Assembly (NCBI RefSeq): GCF_947367085.1
Contig: NZ_CANBCP010000001.1
Location: 31,382 to 95,381 of the forward strand
Length of the DNA: 64,000 nt
Reading direction: 5' to 3'
Source of the DNA: an uncultured Lactobacillus sp.
GTDB taxonomy: Bacteria; Bacillota; Bacilli; Lactobacillales; Lactobacillaceae
In this document: positions 37,051 to 48,000 of the stretch, in pieces
Layout: every line of letters begins with the position of its first letter
Numbering within the stretch: the stretch's first letter is position 1
Position numbers and translations under genes: made by a program
Notes under the pieces: model-generated
Seen by the model: the letters and a program-made list of their open reading frames with translations, nothing else
Told to the model about the DNA's origin: nothing
Databases searched by the model: none

Positions 37051-38073
37051 ATGGAACAAAAACCTAAATCCCGTCAATATATGATGGTGCAAGACTTAGA
37101 CAAGTTACCATATGATTTGGATAAGTTAAAAGAAATATTGTCAGGACTTAAAGCAAAGGAATGGGCTTTCATAGTTCACGATAAAGATAAAAGTGAGAAT
37201 GGTGGTTTAGTAAAACCACATGTGCATGCAGTTCTTAAGTTTGAAAACGAAAGAATGCTTGATACGCTTGCAAAAACTTTAAAGGTTAAACCACAGTACC
37301 TTCAAATTTGGAAGGGCAGAATTAACAACGCCTATAGCTATTTGATCCATTTAACTAGTGGCGCACAGGATAAACATATTTACAGTCCTAAAGAAGTAGT
37401 AGCTTCTTTTGACTTTCCAAAACGTATTTCTGAAATTACAAATCGAGTCTCCAAACAAGAGATTAAAGATGCACTAAATCTGTATTCCAATGGTGGATTG
37501 TCTCAGGCAGAATTAAAAACCAAAATCGGTAATTTAGCTTACGCACAAAACTTGGAAATTATAAAAAAGTTGAATACTGTCTTAGATAATCAGGCTCATC
37601 AAGAATGGCTACAGTCTTTTAAAGGGCAAAAAATGGTCGTTTCTTGGTATTACGGCCCAGCTGGTGTTGGTAAAACTAGGATAGCTTTAAAAGAAGCTAT
37701 GGAAAGTGGAAAACAATATTGTGTACTGGGTTCATCTAATGACTATTTTCAAGATTATAACGCGCAAGATCATGTAGTAGTGTTAGATGAATTACGTCCT
37801 AATGACCTTAAGTATGGGGACTTACTTAAGATCATGGACCCATACCAGCATGACAAACATGCTCCTAGAAGATACAGAAATGTCGCGTTAAATATTGAAA
37901 AACTAATAATTACTACGCCTTACGATCCAGAAACGTTTTATAAGATGACCAAAATAGCTGATAGACGAGTAGATACAGTAGATCAGCTTAAGCGCCGCAT
38001 TGACAAGGTTATTAAAGTAACGCCAGAAATGGCAAAGAAAGTATTTGGTGATGGAAATGAAAAACAATGTTAA
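37051..38073 (+). CDS. Rolling-circle Rep with HUH nuclease and P-loop helicase domains (CRESS-like)
   Basis: A 340-residue replication initiator. The HUH motif is HVHAVL (His57 and His59), preceded by VHDKD. The nicking tyrosine is probably Tyr95 or Tyr97 in AYSYLIH. A second half carries Walker A GPAGVGKT (202-209), Walker B VVVLDEL and a LIITTPYDP segment like superfamily 3 motif C. This HUH plus helicase layout is that of CRESS-type Reps known from bacterial plasmids and integrated elements, and differs from the MobT-type proteins of Tn916/ICEBs1. It should let the excised circle replicate. Confidence 0.82.
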   Translation: MEQKPKSRQYMMVQDLDKLPYDLDKLKEILSGLKAKEWAFIVHDKDKSENGGLVKPHVHAVLKFENERMLDTLAKTLKVKPQYLQIWKGRINNAYSYLIHLTSGAQDKHIYSPKEVVASFDFPKRISEITNRVSKQEIKDALNLYSNGGLSQAELKTKIGNLAYAQNLEIIKKLNTVLDNQAHQEWLQSFKGQKMVVSWYYGPAGVGKTRIALKEAMESGKQYCVLGSSNDYFQDYNAQDHVVVLDELRPNDLKYGDLLKIMDPYQHDKHAPRRYRNVALNIEKLIITTPYDPETFYKMTKIADRRVDTVDQLKRRIDKVIKVTPEMAKKVFGDGNEKQC

Positions 38074-38251
38074 AAATGCAAAAGACTTAATGAGTGCGTT
38101 AAACATTAGTACTACTAGATTTTATCAGTTCCTAAATAATGGAATGCCTTACCATCAGATTGGTAACGGACGCAAGTACTACATTTTAAATGAAGTAGAA
38201 GACTGGCTCCACAAGACGGGTTACCACCAGAAAAAAACATGGTCCAAATAA
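38045..38251 (+). CDS. Excisionase-like helix-turn-helix protein
   Basis: A 68-residue DNA-binding protein (MSALNISTTRFYQFLNNGMPYHQIGNGRKYYILNEVEDWL) with a MerR/Xis-type winged helix: the tyrosine- and arginine-rich turn and a closing W-L. It overlaps the end of rep by 29 bases; the true start may be the ATG at 38057. Its position just before the integrase gene supports a directionality-factor role, but a simple repressor is possible. Confidence 0.75.
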   Translation: MVMEMKNNVKNAKDLMSALNISTTRFYQFLNNGMPYHQIGNGRKYYILNEVEDWLHKTGYHQKKTWSK

Positions 38252-38262
38252 GGAGAATTAAG

Positions 38263-38296
38263 GTAGAATAGGAGTTGACTCTTATTCTACTTTTTC
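38263..38296 (+). terminator. Terminator between xis and int
   Basis: GTAGAATAGGAG / CTCTTATTCTAC with a four-base loop, then T5. It separates the integrase from the upstream genes. Confidence 0.8.
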
Positions 38297-38316
38297 TTTG
38301 ACGAAAGGGCAGAATA

Positions 38317-39516
38317 ATGATTAAAAAAGTTAACAAAGATTCAGAAAAAGTATATTTGATTAGAGTGCAACCTCGTAATTCAATTACAGGAAAACGGGTA
38401 AACTTACCGATTAAATATGCCAAAACTAAATCCGAAGCTTCCAAAATTGAAAAAGAAATCTGGTCTGAGTACAAGTCTGGCTTGAATTTGGGTGATGGCA
38501 GGGCTGTATTTTCTGAAAGCTTTCAGAAATATGTCGATCAGAAAGCTAATACAATTAGTCCTGTAACTCTAAAGTCTTGGCAAGATTCTGCCAACGCGTT
38601 TAAAACATATTTTGGCAAAACTAAGATCAATCAGATTGATACTCAGTTAGTTTCCAAGTACGCTCATGACTACGTAGACAAGCACAATGCGACTGTTAGT
38701 AAGTCTTCTACAATCGCTAAAAGACTGATTCACATGCGAAGTTTCTTTAAATCTATTGAAGGTAAAGCTATTAAAGAAAACCCAGTTCCAGAAGGAGCGT
38801 TAAAACTTTTCTTTAGACAAAGCGACTTTACTGTCCCTCAAGAATGGTATATTCTATCAGATCAAGAGTTAGAACGTATTAGAAAAATTATAATTGAGGA
38901 CTTAAAACATTCTTCGGCTATGAATTGGGTTGGCAAGTTAGCAGTATTAATTGAAAGCTACACCGGCATGAGAGTTGGAGAGCTGCAAGCATTAAGATTT
39001 ACTAATGTTGTTAACGAAAAAGGACAATGGTCTTTTAGAATTAATAATAGTTGGTCTGATTACACTAATGACTTTACAGGAGCTTTAAAAGCGCGTCCTA
39101 AAGGCTATTCAAGAATGTTGTTGCCAGTTCCAGAAAGTGTAATTATTCTTCTTAAACAGTTTCAAATTAAGCAAAAGGACTTTTTAAAGAATAATGGTAT
39201 TACAGGTGAAAATGATCTAGTATTTATTAATTTACATGATTATAAAACTGCCTATTTTGGTAAACCGATTAAACAACGCAGTATTAATGAGATGTTTAAA
39301 TCGATTTGTGAAAGAGCAGATATTCACGCAGATGATAAAAAGCTAAGTCTTTATTCGTTTAGACATACTATTTGTACTAAATTAGCTAATACACCTGGTA
39401 TGTCATATCCGTGGGCGGCAGAAAAAATGGGACATTCACTGCAAATGTTTATGAATACTTATGTTAGCGTCGACCCAAGTATTGAGGAAAAGATGACCCA
39501 GCTTTGGGTAGGCTAA
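38317..39516 (+). CDS. int: Tyrosine-family integrase
   Basis: A 399-residue site-specific recombinase. An N-terminal arm-binding domain is followed by a SAM-like core-binding domain (about 75-180). The catalytic residues visible are Arg219 (TGMRVGEL), Arg349 and His350 (YSFRHT, with Tyr where many have His), GHS near 372 and nucleophile Tyr382 (NTYVSV). It is of full length and looks active. It ends 97 bases before the attR core, the usual place for the integrase of a tRNA-targeting element. Confidence 0.93.
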   Translation: MIKKVNKDSEKVYLIRVQPRNSITGKRVNLPIKYAKTKSEASKIEKEIWSEYKSGLNLGDGRAVFSESFQKYVDQKANTISPVTLKSWQDSANAFKTYFGKTKINQIDTQLVSKYAHDYVDKHNATVSKSSTIAKRLIHMRSFFKSIEGKAIKENPVPEGALKLFFRQSDFTVPQEWYILSDQELERIRKIIIEDLKHSSAMNWVGKLAVLIESYTGMRVGELQALRFTNVVNEKGQWSFRINNSWSDYTNDFTGALKARPKGYSRMLLPVPESVIILLKQFQIKQKDFLKNNGITGENDLVFINLHDYKTAYFGKPIKQRSINEMFKSICERADIHADDKKLSLYSFRHTICTKLANTPGMSYPWAAEKMGHSLQMFMNTYVSVDPSIEEKMTQLWVG

Positions 39517-39613
39517 AATAAAAAGTGTGTCAAGATATGGCACACAGACTATATTTAAGATGATGAAAATCGTTGGTAATAAAGGAAAAGCTAACCAGAA
39601 ACCTACAGGCTTC

Positions 39614-39625
39614 TAGTCAGCATTA
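39614..39625. other. attR core
   Basis: TAGTCAGCATTA, an exact copy of the sequence at the tRNA-Thr 3' end; only 12 bases are conserved. Confidence 0.72.
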
Positions 39626-39633
39626 TTTTTAGA

Positions 39634-39665
39634 AGATCCAGTCCTGTGGCTGGATCTTTTTTTGC
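39634..39665 (+). terminator. Displaced tRNA-Thr terminator
   Basis: AGATCCAGTC-CTGT-GGCTGGATCT stem plus T7, the same stem as behind the tRNA-Thr at 56664. It is now stranded beyond the element's right end. Confidence 0.85.
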
Positions 39666-39709
39666 ATTAGAGTGCATCTTGACACACAACGAATTAGAGG
39701 GTGTCAAAT

Positions 39710-39725
39710 AGTTACACGTGAAACA
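39710..39725. other. parS-like site (ParB binding)
   Basis: AGTTACACGTGAAACA matches TGTTNCACGTGAAACA at 15 of 16 positions. It is intergenic, upstream of pepO. Confidence 0.8.
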
Positions 39726-39813
39726 AAAATAGTCAAATACGACTTTTTTAAAATTTTCTCCCAAAAGCAAATATACTTAACTCAATAAATAAATTACTGA
39801 AGGAGAAAATCAA

Positions 39814-41745
39814 ATGATCAAATTTAACGTACGTGGTGGCGTAGGCGACACTACTAAACCAGATGAAAATGCACGTCTGCAAGATAATTTTTATTTAGCT
39901 GTTAACTCGAAGTGGATTAAGGACCATCCCGTTCCAGCTGACCTTTCATGGTTTACCAGCTTCCATGCTCTAGAAAAAGATGCGCGTGAGACCTTGCTAG
40001 CAGATTTTGATGTTTTTGCAGCAGGTGAAAAGCCAATCCCAAACATCAAGAATCTTCAAAAAGCCGTCGATTTTTATAAATTGGCAAAAAATAATGCAAA
40101 AAGAAATGCCGAAGGTGCAACTCCTATTAAGCAAGACTTAGAATTTTTGCTTAGCTTGAATAGCTTGGAGGATGTGAAAAAGAACCTTTCTAAACTGCTA
40201 TTTGAATTTACTTTACCTTGTAGTTTGGAAGTCAGTTCAGATTTTAAAAACGCAAGCCTGAATGTACTCTTCTTTAATGCTGCGAGTTTAATCTTGGGCG
40301 ATACAAGTTATTATGAAGGTGAAAAAACTGAAGAGCTGCTCACAATCTGGCAAAAGCAAACTGTCGATTTGTTAACTAAGGCTGGCGTTGATAAGCAAGA
40401 AGCAACTCAGCTCGCTGCAGATGCGGTTAAATTAGATAAAAAGATGGCTAAGTTTTATAATTCTGCTGAATATAATGCTCAGATTGAGAACCTTTATAAG
40501 ACAATGTCACTTTCAGATTTTGAAACTAAGACTAAGAGCTTTGATTTAGCTCATTTTATAAAGGAAAATAACTTATCTGATGCTCCATTTGTGATTGCAC
40601 CTGAAGAAAATTACTTGAACCACTTCGATGAACTATTTAATGAAGAAAACTTTGCTCAACTAAAAGGCTGGCTAGTAGGTAATTTTGTCAATAAGGCTGC
40701 ACAGTTTCTTTCTGATGAATTGCGCCAAGCTGCTTTACCTTTATCAACTGCACTTTATGGAATGACTGCAATTTCGTCAGATGAACGTTTTGTTTATAAT
40801 CAATTAAAGAGTCAATTCGATGAGGTTGTGGGTCAATATTATGGTCTTAAATATTTAGGGGCGCAAGGAAAAGCCGATGCGACCGAGCTAGTACAAAGTA
40901 TTGTGGAAGTTTATAAAGAACGACTTGCTGACAAGACCTGGCTTTCAAGTGAAACTAAGCAAAAGGCAATCGAAAAATTGAATACTTTAAAGCTTAAAGT
41001 GGGTTATCCCGAAGTTACCCAAGCCTTCTATAATGACTTAGAAGTAAAAGATAACTTGTATCAAACAGCTAAGGTGAATGGCCGCCATAAGATGGAGTAC
41101 AATTTTGCTCAACTTCCAAAACCAGTAGATCACTCGGTATGGCTGATGTCCGCCATTGAGGCCAACGCATGCTACAACCCAAGTGACAATGATGTGACTT
41201 TGCCAGCCCTTGTCTTGCAAGAACCATTTTATAGTTTGGATCAAAGCAGAAGTGCTAATTACGGTGGAGTCGGTACGGTAATCGGTCATGAAATTAGTCA
41301 CGCTTTTGACAATAATGGTGCCCAATTTGATAAAAACGGCAACATGGAGAATTGGTGGTCTAAGGAAGATTACGAAGAATTTAACAAGCGCATTAAAAAA
41401 GAAATTGAATTGTTCGATGGTGTAGTGGTGGGCGATATTAAGAGTAACGGTACTTTAACTGTTTCAGAAAATATCGCAGACCAAGGTGGGCTTAGTGCAG
41501 TAATTGCCGCTAATAAAAAAGATAATGGTAGTAGTAAAGAATTATTTAAAAATTATGCGCGCATTTGGCATGTGAATTCTAAGCATGAAATTTTGCAATA
41601 TCTCGCTTCCTCTGATGTTCACTCATTACCGCAAGCCAGAGTAAATGTTCAAGTTCAATGCCAAGACGAATTTTATAAGGCATTCGACGTTAAAGAGGGT
41701 GATGGAATGTGGCTTGATGAAGATAAACGTGTAAGAATTTGGTAA
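39814..41745 (+). CDS. pepO: M13-family endopeptidase PepO
   Basis: A cytosolic zinc oligopeptidase that cuts casein-derived and other peptides. The zinc motif is HEISH (about residues 492-496, in VIGHEISHAFDNNGAQFDKNGN), with the third ligand Glu in ENIADQGGL and the substrate-binding NAY-like segment ahead. Its 643 residues and lack of a signal peptide are typical of lactobacilli. GAAGGAG precedes the ATG. Confidence 0.95.
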   Translation: MIKFNVRGGVGDTTKPDENARLQDNFYLAVNSKWIKDHPVPADLSWFTSFHALEKDARETLLADFDVFAAGEKPIPNIKNLQKAVDFYKLAKNNAKRNAEGATPIKQDLEFLLSLNSLEDVKKNLSKLLFEFTLPCSLEVSSDFKNASLNVLFFNAASLILGDTSYYEGEKTEELLTIWQKQTVDLLTKAGVDKQEATQLAADAVKLDKKMAKFYNSAEYNAQIENLYKTMSLSDFETKTKSFDLAHFIKENNLSDAPFVIAPEENYLNHFDELFNEENFAQLKGWLVGNFVNKAAQFLSDELRQAALPLSTALYGMTAISSDERFVYNQLKSQFDEVVGQYYGLKYLGAQGKADATELVQSIVEVYKERLADKTWLSSETKQKAIEKLNTLKLKVGYPEVTQAFYNDLEVKDNLYQTAKVNGRHKMEYNFAQLPKPVDHSVWLMSAIEANACYNPSDNDVTLPALVLQEPFYSLDQSRSANYGGVGTVIGHEISHAFDNNGAQFDKNGNMENWWSKEDYEEFNKRIKKEIELFDGVVVGDIKSNGTLTVSENIADQGGLSAVIAANKKDNGSSKELFKNYARIWHVNSKHEILQYLASSDVHSLPQARVNVQVQCQDEFYKAFDVKEGDGMWLDEDKRVRIW

Positions 41746-41747
41746 GA

Positions 41748-41795
41748 AAAAAGATTTGTATCTATTATTTAACTTAATAGGACAAATCTTTTTCT
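41748..41795 (+). terminator. Terminator after pepO
   Basis: AAAGATTTGT pairs with ACAAATCTTT; the loop includes a small ATTATTTAACTTAAT hairpin, and T5 follows. Confidence 0.82.
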
Positions 41796-42009
41796 TTATT
41801 TCAATACCTGTTATTTATTCATATATATGTTATGATGATCTTGTAATTTAAATTTGAGATGAATCCTTATGAGTCATCTTATAACTTAAAATAGAAAAAT
41901 GTTATTTTGCTTGAACGAAATTATTAACTTAAGGAAATTTATTGAATAAGACAATGGATTGATCATAAGGCAATGAGATTGTTCGAGCTTTTTATTTTAG
42001 GAGAAAAAT

Positions 42010-45000
42010 ATGGTATCGAGAAAAAATATCAAAATGTTGAATGAAAAGACTAGAGACGAAAAACAACGTTTCTCTATTCGTAAGTTGAGCATTGGTGCCG
42101 CTAGTGTACTTGTTGGATTGGCATTCAGCGCCTACAGTGGTCAAACTGTATTGGCTGATACTACTAGTGATTCACAAGTTACTTCGGCAAAAACGCAAGA
42201 CGATAAAGATAAGAAGGCTGAACAAGAAGATTCTACTAATGAAAATTCTAAAGTAACTAAGACTACAGCTTCTCAAGAAGAAAAATCTAATGCAGATCAA
42301 AAGAGTGACGCCGTAGGAGAAGCTTCAAAAGATCAAAACAGCAAAGAAAGCTCTTCAACTGCAGTAAAAGGTAAAGAAGTAGAAACTGCAAAAACTACTG
42401 AAACAGGCTCCCAAATCCAAAATGGGGAGGTACAAAATAGGCCGCAAGGAGAGCAACAGAATCAAAATTCTGGTGAAGGCACACAAACAAACTTTACCCT
42501 TCATAAAGGTACTGTAATTAAAGCAGAAGCTATGAAGCAATCATTAGCTGCAAAAACGCAAGCTGATGATACTACCTCAATTATTGTAACGGATGCTCAA
42601 GGCTTAATTGATGCTATTCAAAAAGGTACATATACTACGATTAATATTGATGGTGATATTAATTTGGGAGAAAAGACTAGCTCAAATTATACAAATACTA
42701 CCATTAATAATAAACGTAATATCGTAATTCAAGCCACAGGTGATAAGAAGACCATTGATTTTGCTGGATATGGATTCAATATGTACAGCAATGACTATGG
42801 TGTTACTTTTAAGAACTTGAATTTATATGGCCAAAGCTACTTTGGGATCTTTAGAAGTGCAGGTTCCTATACCTTTGACAACGTAGATTATACTGGATCA
42901 CAACTTGTATATACTGATTCCGGCTATAATACGACTGTTAACTTTGAAGGTAATGTAAGTTCGCATTCAGTGGGAAGTTACACTAGTCCTTTAGGTAATA
43001 AAACCAGAAGTAGTCAAGGTGGAAATAATCAACAAGTTCTTCAATTTGCAGCTGGTAATAATGAAATAAACTTTGCAGCTGGCAGTAAAGTTAACTTTAC
43101 TACAACTAACTCAAATGTTATTGAAATTGACAAGGGTACAACTGTAATTAATGTAAAGAGTAATCCTGATGGTAGTAATGGTGCACAAGTTACTTTGAAT
43201 CCACATACCCAAAATGGACCAGAACAGTTAAATGGGATGAATATGGACGGTATTGCACGTGGTATTGCATCAAATGGTAATACAACTTTGAATATCGATA
43301 AGGGCGCAAATCTTGATATTGTTTTGAAAGATGATGCTGCTGATAAATACCATTCCAGTGCACTTTTCTTGAATTCCGGTGCAACAATCAATGATAAAGG
43401 CAGCTTAACAGTTACTTCCGTTGGTCAACCATACTATCGTTCATCAGGAATAGATGCTCCAGTTTATATTAATGGAAATTCTACTATTAACGTTGAGGGA
43501 GGTAACTTTACCGTTAATGCCACTGATTTAGGTGACTATCAAGGAAACATTGTTACTTCAAGTGGTACTTCTACCATCAATATCAACCACCACGGAACTT
43601 TCGATGTAACTGGTGATGGAACCAAGGCTACTGCTGTAAGCTTGGGATCTGGTAGTACATTTACTTCAACTCAACCAGAATTATTCAGTATTGACATGCC
43701 AGAAGGAGCTACTGCCATCAAGAATGGTAAGGTTAGCTTCAAGGGTGTTAAGACCTCTGAAAATGGTCAGCCAATTGGTGAAATCGACGTAACTTATGCT
43801 GCTGATGGTACACCTACAGTTACTAAGGTAACTAGTGCTGATAGACAAACTGTAATTGATACTAAGGCTGCTGGGGATGCTGCTAAGAATAAGATTAACT
43901 TGCTAGCAGCAGGTAAAGAAGTTGAATTAACTAATATTACCTTCAATAAAGATGCAAATGGTGACTACATCATGGCTGGTAATGCTAACACTGCTGATGG
44001 TGACGGTGCTTACGTTTACATCAATATTAATGGTAGTGAAACCCCGGTTAAGGTTACTGGTAGTGGTAGTCAAACTATTTACTCCATTACTAATACTGAA
44101 AAAGAGCCAACTGCTACTGAAGTACCATACACTGTCCAAACTGGTGCAGATGGCAAATTCTCAGTTAACTTAGGTCAATTGAAGGATACTGATACTGTTT
44201 CAGTACATGCTGACAAGGACTTCGTAACTAGTGATACTGATACTAAGACTGTTTCTGAATGGATGCTCAACAGTTACAAGCAACAATTGCAAGATTTGAT
44301 TAATGAAGCTCCAACAGTAGAAGGCAGCAAGAATTATACAGCTGCTGATACTGATAAGCAGACTGCATATACTGATGCAATTACAGGTGGTAGCAACTTG
44401 TTGGCAGACACTAGTGCAACCACTGAGCAAGTTCAAAACCAAATTACTGCAATTACTAATGCTAAGAAGGCTTTGAATGGTGATAGTAATGTTACAGATG
44501 CCAAAAATGCTATTCAAAATGCTCTTGATGCAAAGAAAGCAGCAATTACTGCAGCTACAAACATTGATCAAACTGAAAAAGATAAGTTAATTAATGACGC
44601 AGAAACAGCTGCAACTAATGCCAATACTGCAATTGATCAAGCGACTACAAAAGATGCTATCAATACTGCTAAAACTACGGGTATTGAAAGCATTAATAAT
44701 GTTACAATTCTAAGTCTTGATAGTGCCAAGACTGACGCGAAAGCAGCAGTTCAAGAAGCATTAACCAAGAAGTTAACTGAAATTAATAACGCTCAAAATA
44801 TTGATCAAACTACAAAAGATAAATTAACTGCTGACGCAAATCAAGCAGCTACTGATGCTAACACTGCCATTGACAATGCAACTACTAATGATATTGCAAC
44901 TAAAGCAGGCCAAGATGGTGTTGACGCAATTAACAAAGTCACAGTTCCATCAGTAACTGACAGTCAAAATGCCGCAAAAGACGCTGTTCAAAAGGCTCTT

Positions 45001-48000
45001 GACGCTAAGAAGGCAGAAATTAACAACGCAACTAACATTGATCAAGCTGAAAAAGATAAGTTGACCAAAGATGCTGAAGATGCCGCAGACACTGCCAACA
45101 AGGCAATTGACCAAGCCACTACTGCAGATGCAATCAAGAAGGCTCAAGACGACGGAACTGACAACATTAATAATGTTAAAGTTCCAAGCTTAGAAGATGC
45201 CAAAAACGAAGCTACTAAGGTTGTTGAAGATGCGCTTACTAAGCAAACTGATCTTATCAACAACTCTAACAACTTGAGTAGTGCAGAAAAGGAAGACTTG
45301 GTAAAGCAAGCTACAGATGCCGCTAACGCTGCTAAGGATAAGATCAACGCTGCAACGACTAATGATGAAGCAGCTAAGGCCGGTCAAGATGGTGTTGATG
45401 CAATTGAAAAAGTCGTTCCAACTAGCTTGGATAAGGCGAAAGCTGATGCAAAAGCAGCAGTTCAAGAAGCATTAACTAAGAAGTTAACTGAAATTAATAA
45501 CGCTCAAAATATTGATCAAGCAACTAAAGATAAATTAACTGCTGATGCAAATCAAGCAGCTACTGATGCTAACACTGCTATTGACGCTGCTAAAACTAAT
45601 GATATTGCAGCTAAGGCCGGCCAAGACGGTGTTGACGCAATTAACAAAGTCACAGTTCCATCAGTAACTGACAGCCAAAATGCCGCAAAAGACGCTGTTC
45701 AAAAGGCTCTTGACGCTAAGAAGACAGAAATTAACAACGCAACTAACATTGATCAAGCCGAAAAAGATAAGTTGATCAAAGATGCTGAAGATGCCGCAGA
45801 CACTGCCAACAAGGCAATTGACCAAGCAACTACCGCAGATGAAATTAAGAAGGCTCAAGACGACGGAACTACCAACATTAATAATGTTAAAGTTCCAAGC
45901 TTAGAAGATGCCAAAAACGAAGCTACTAAGGCTGTTGACGCTGCGCTTACTAAGCAAACTGATCTTATTAACAAAGCCTCTAACTTAAGTGATAAAGAAA
46001 AGCAAGATTTAATCTCTCAAGCTACTGATGCTGCTAATGCTGCTAAGGATAAGATCAACGCTGCAACGACTAATAATGAAGCAGCTAAGGCCGGTCAAGA
46101 TGGTGTTGCTACAATTGAAAAAGTTGTTCCAACTAGCTTAGAAGATGCTAAAAATGCTGCAAATAAAGCAGTTGATGATGAATTAACTAATAAGTTAGAT
46201 GAAATAAACAAAGCAGCTGACTTAACTACTGATGAAAAAGCTGCTTTAACTAAAGAAGCAAATGATGACGCTGCAGCAGCTAAGGAAGCTATTTCTAAAG
46301 CAACAACTAATGATGCCGCAACTGAGGCAGGTCAAGACGGCGTTAAGAAGATTGATGGCATCCCTGTGCCAGAAAAATCACCAGTTAAGACCAAAGCAGA
46401 AACTGATCTCAACAATGCGGTTACTGAAGCAAAGAACGCCATCGATCAAGATACCAACTTAACTGATGAGCAAAAACAAGCTGCTAAGGACCAAATTGAT
46501 GCCAATGCTAAGACTGCTCAAGACGCAATCAATAATGCTAAGACTAATGCAGATGTCACTAATGCAGTTGACAATGGCAAGCTTGCAATCGACAAGAACG
46601 TTGCCAATGCCGTAATCGATAACGCAGCAGCTGGCAAGCTCAAGGAAATCAAGGTTCCATTAACTACTGATGAGCAAAAGACTTACACTGATTTAATTAA
46701 CTCTGAAGCTAACAACGCAAAGCAAAACATTGCTAATGCTACTACTCCAGAAGAAGTAACTACCGCTCAAAACAACGGTGTTAATGAAATTAACGGCACT
46801 AACATCCCAACTACTTCTAAAGTTAAAGAAGATGCTCTTAATGCAATTAAGACTGCTCTTGACAACAAGACTAAGGAAATCAACGATTCCCAGAACATCA
46901 ATGCTCAAGAAAAAGCTGATTTAATCAAGCAAGCACAAGATGCTGCAGATACTGCTAACAACAACATCAACAACGCAACCACCAACGCAGCTGTAGAAAC
47001 TGCTCAAACTAACGGTGAAAAGGCAATCGCAGATGTAACTGTTCCAAACTTATCTGATGTTAAGAAGCAAAACATTGATCTTGTTAACAAGGCTTTAGAT
47101 GCTAAGAAAGATGAGATCGACAAGGCTTCTAACCTTTCAAACGATGAAAAGCAAAAGTTAGTCAACGAAGCAACTAATGCTGCTACTGACGCAATCAACA
47201 ACATCAATGCTGCAAAGACTAATGATGAAGCTAAAGAAGCCGCAAATACCGGTGTTCAAAACATCGAAAATGTCACTATTCCAAGTCTTGACGATGCTAA
47301 GAAGAATGCAAAGCAAGCAATTGACGATACTTTGAAGTCTAAAGTGGATGAAATCAACAAGGCTTCTAACTTGAACCCTACTGAAAAGCAAGACTTGATT
47401 GATAAAGCAACTGATGCTGCTAACACTGCAAAGACTAATGTCGACAAGGCAACAACTAATGATGAAGCTAAAGAAGCTGCAGATGAAGGTATCCAAACCA
47501 TCAAAGGCATTACCTTTACCTCATTAGATGATGCTAAGAAGGCTGCCAACACTGCAATTGATAATGCATTAACTGCTAAGAAGAATGAAATTGACGCAGC
47601 CAACAACTTAAGCGATACTGAAAAGCAAAAATTAGTTGATGAAGCTACTCAAGCTGCTAATACTGCAAAAGAAAATATTAGCAAGGCTCAAACCAACGAT
47701 GCAGTTACTGAAGCTCAAAACAAGGGTACCGAAGCAATTGCTAACGTTAACGTTCCAAGCTTAGACCAAGCTAAGAAAGCCGCAATTAACGCAATCAAGC
47801 AAGTTCAAGAAGCTAAGAATGCCCAAATTGCTAAAGCTGCCAACTTAAGTGCTGACGAACAAAAAGCATTAACTGATCAAGTAAATGAAATTGCCAACGA
47901 TGCTATTGCTGAAATCAATAAGCCAACTACAACTACTAACGATGCAGTTGCTGCAACTCGTGATGATGCAATCAAGCAAATCACTGACTTGTTCATCCCT

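Larger units (their letters stand above)
28755..39625. mobile_element. tRNA-Thr integrative element carrying a peptide-ThiF-ABC cluster
   Basis: The 12-mer TAGTCAGCATTA at the tRNA 3' end (28755-28766) recurs at 39614-39625, right after a tyrosine integrase gene. Directly beyond the second copy is a terminator (AGATCCAGTC stem) like the one that follows the other tRNA-Thr copy at 56746, so the element appears to have been inserted between a tRNA and its terminator. The inserted DNA holds a left cargo segment (peptide, ThiF, two ABC exporters, one orphan gene) and a right mobility segment (DUF961, FtsK-like, Rep, Xis, Int). With coupling-type ATPase and Rep genes but no conjugation machinery, it looks mobilizable rather than self-transmissible. 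Confidence 0.82.
39525..39687. repeat. 12-bp inverted repeat spanning the attR junction
   Basis: GTGTGTCAAGAT (39525-39536, inside the element) and its exact reverse complement ATCTTGACACAC (39676-39687, outside) flank the attR core and the tRNA terminator. The inner arm overlaps the arm-like 16-mer at 39531-39546. They may be integrase or host-factor sites. Confidence 0.5.
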
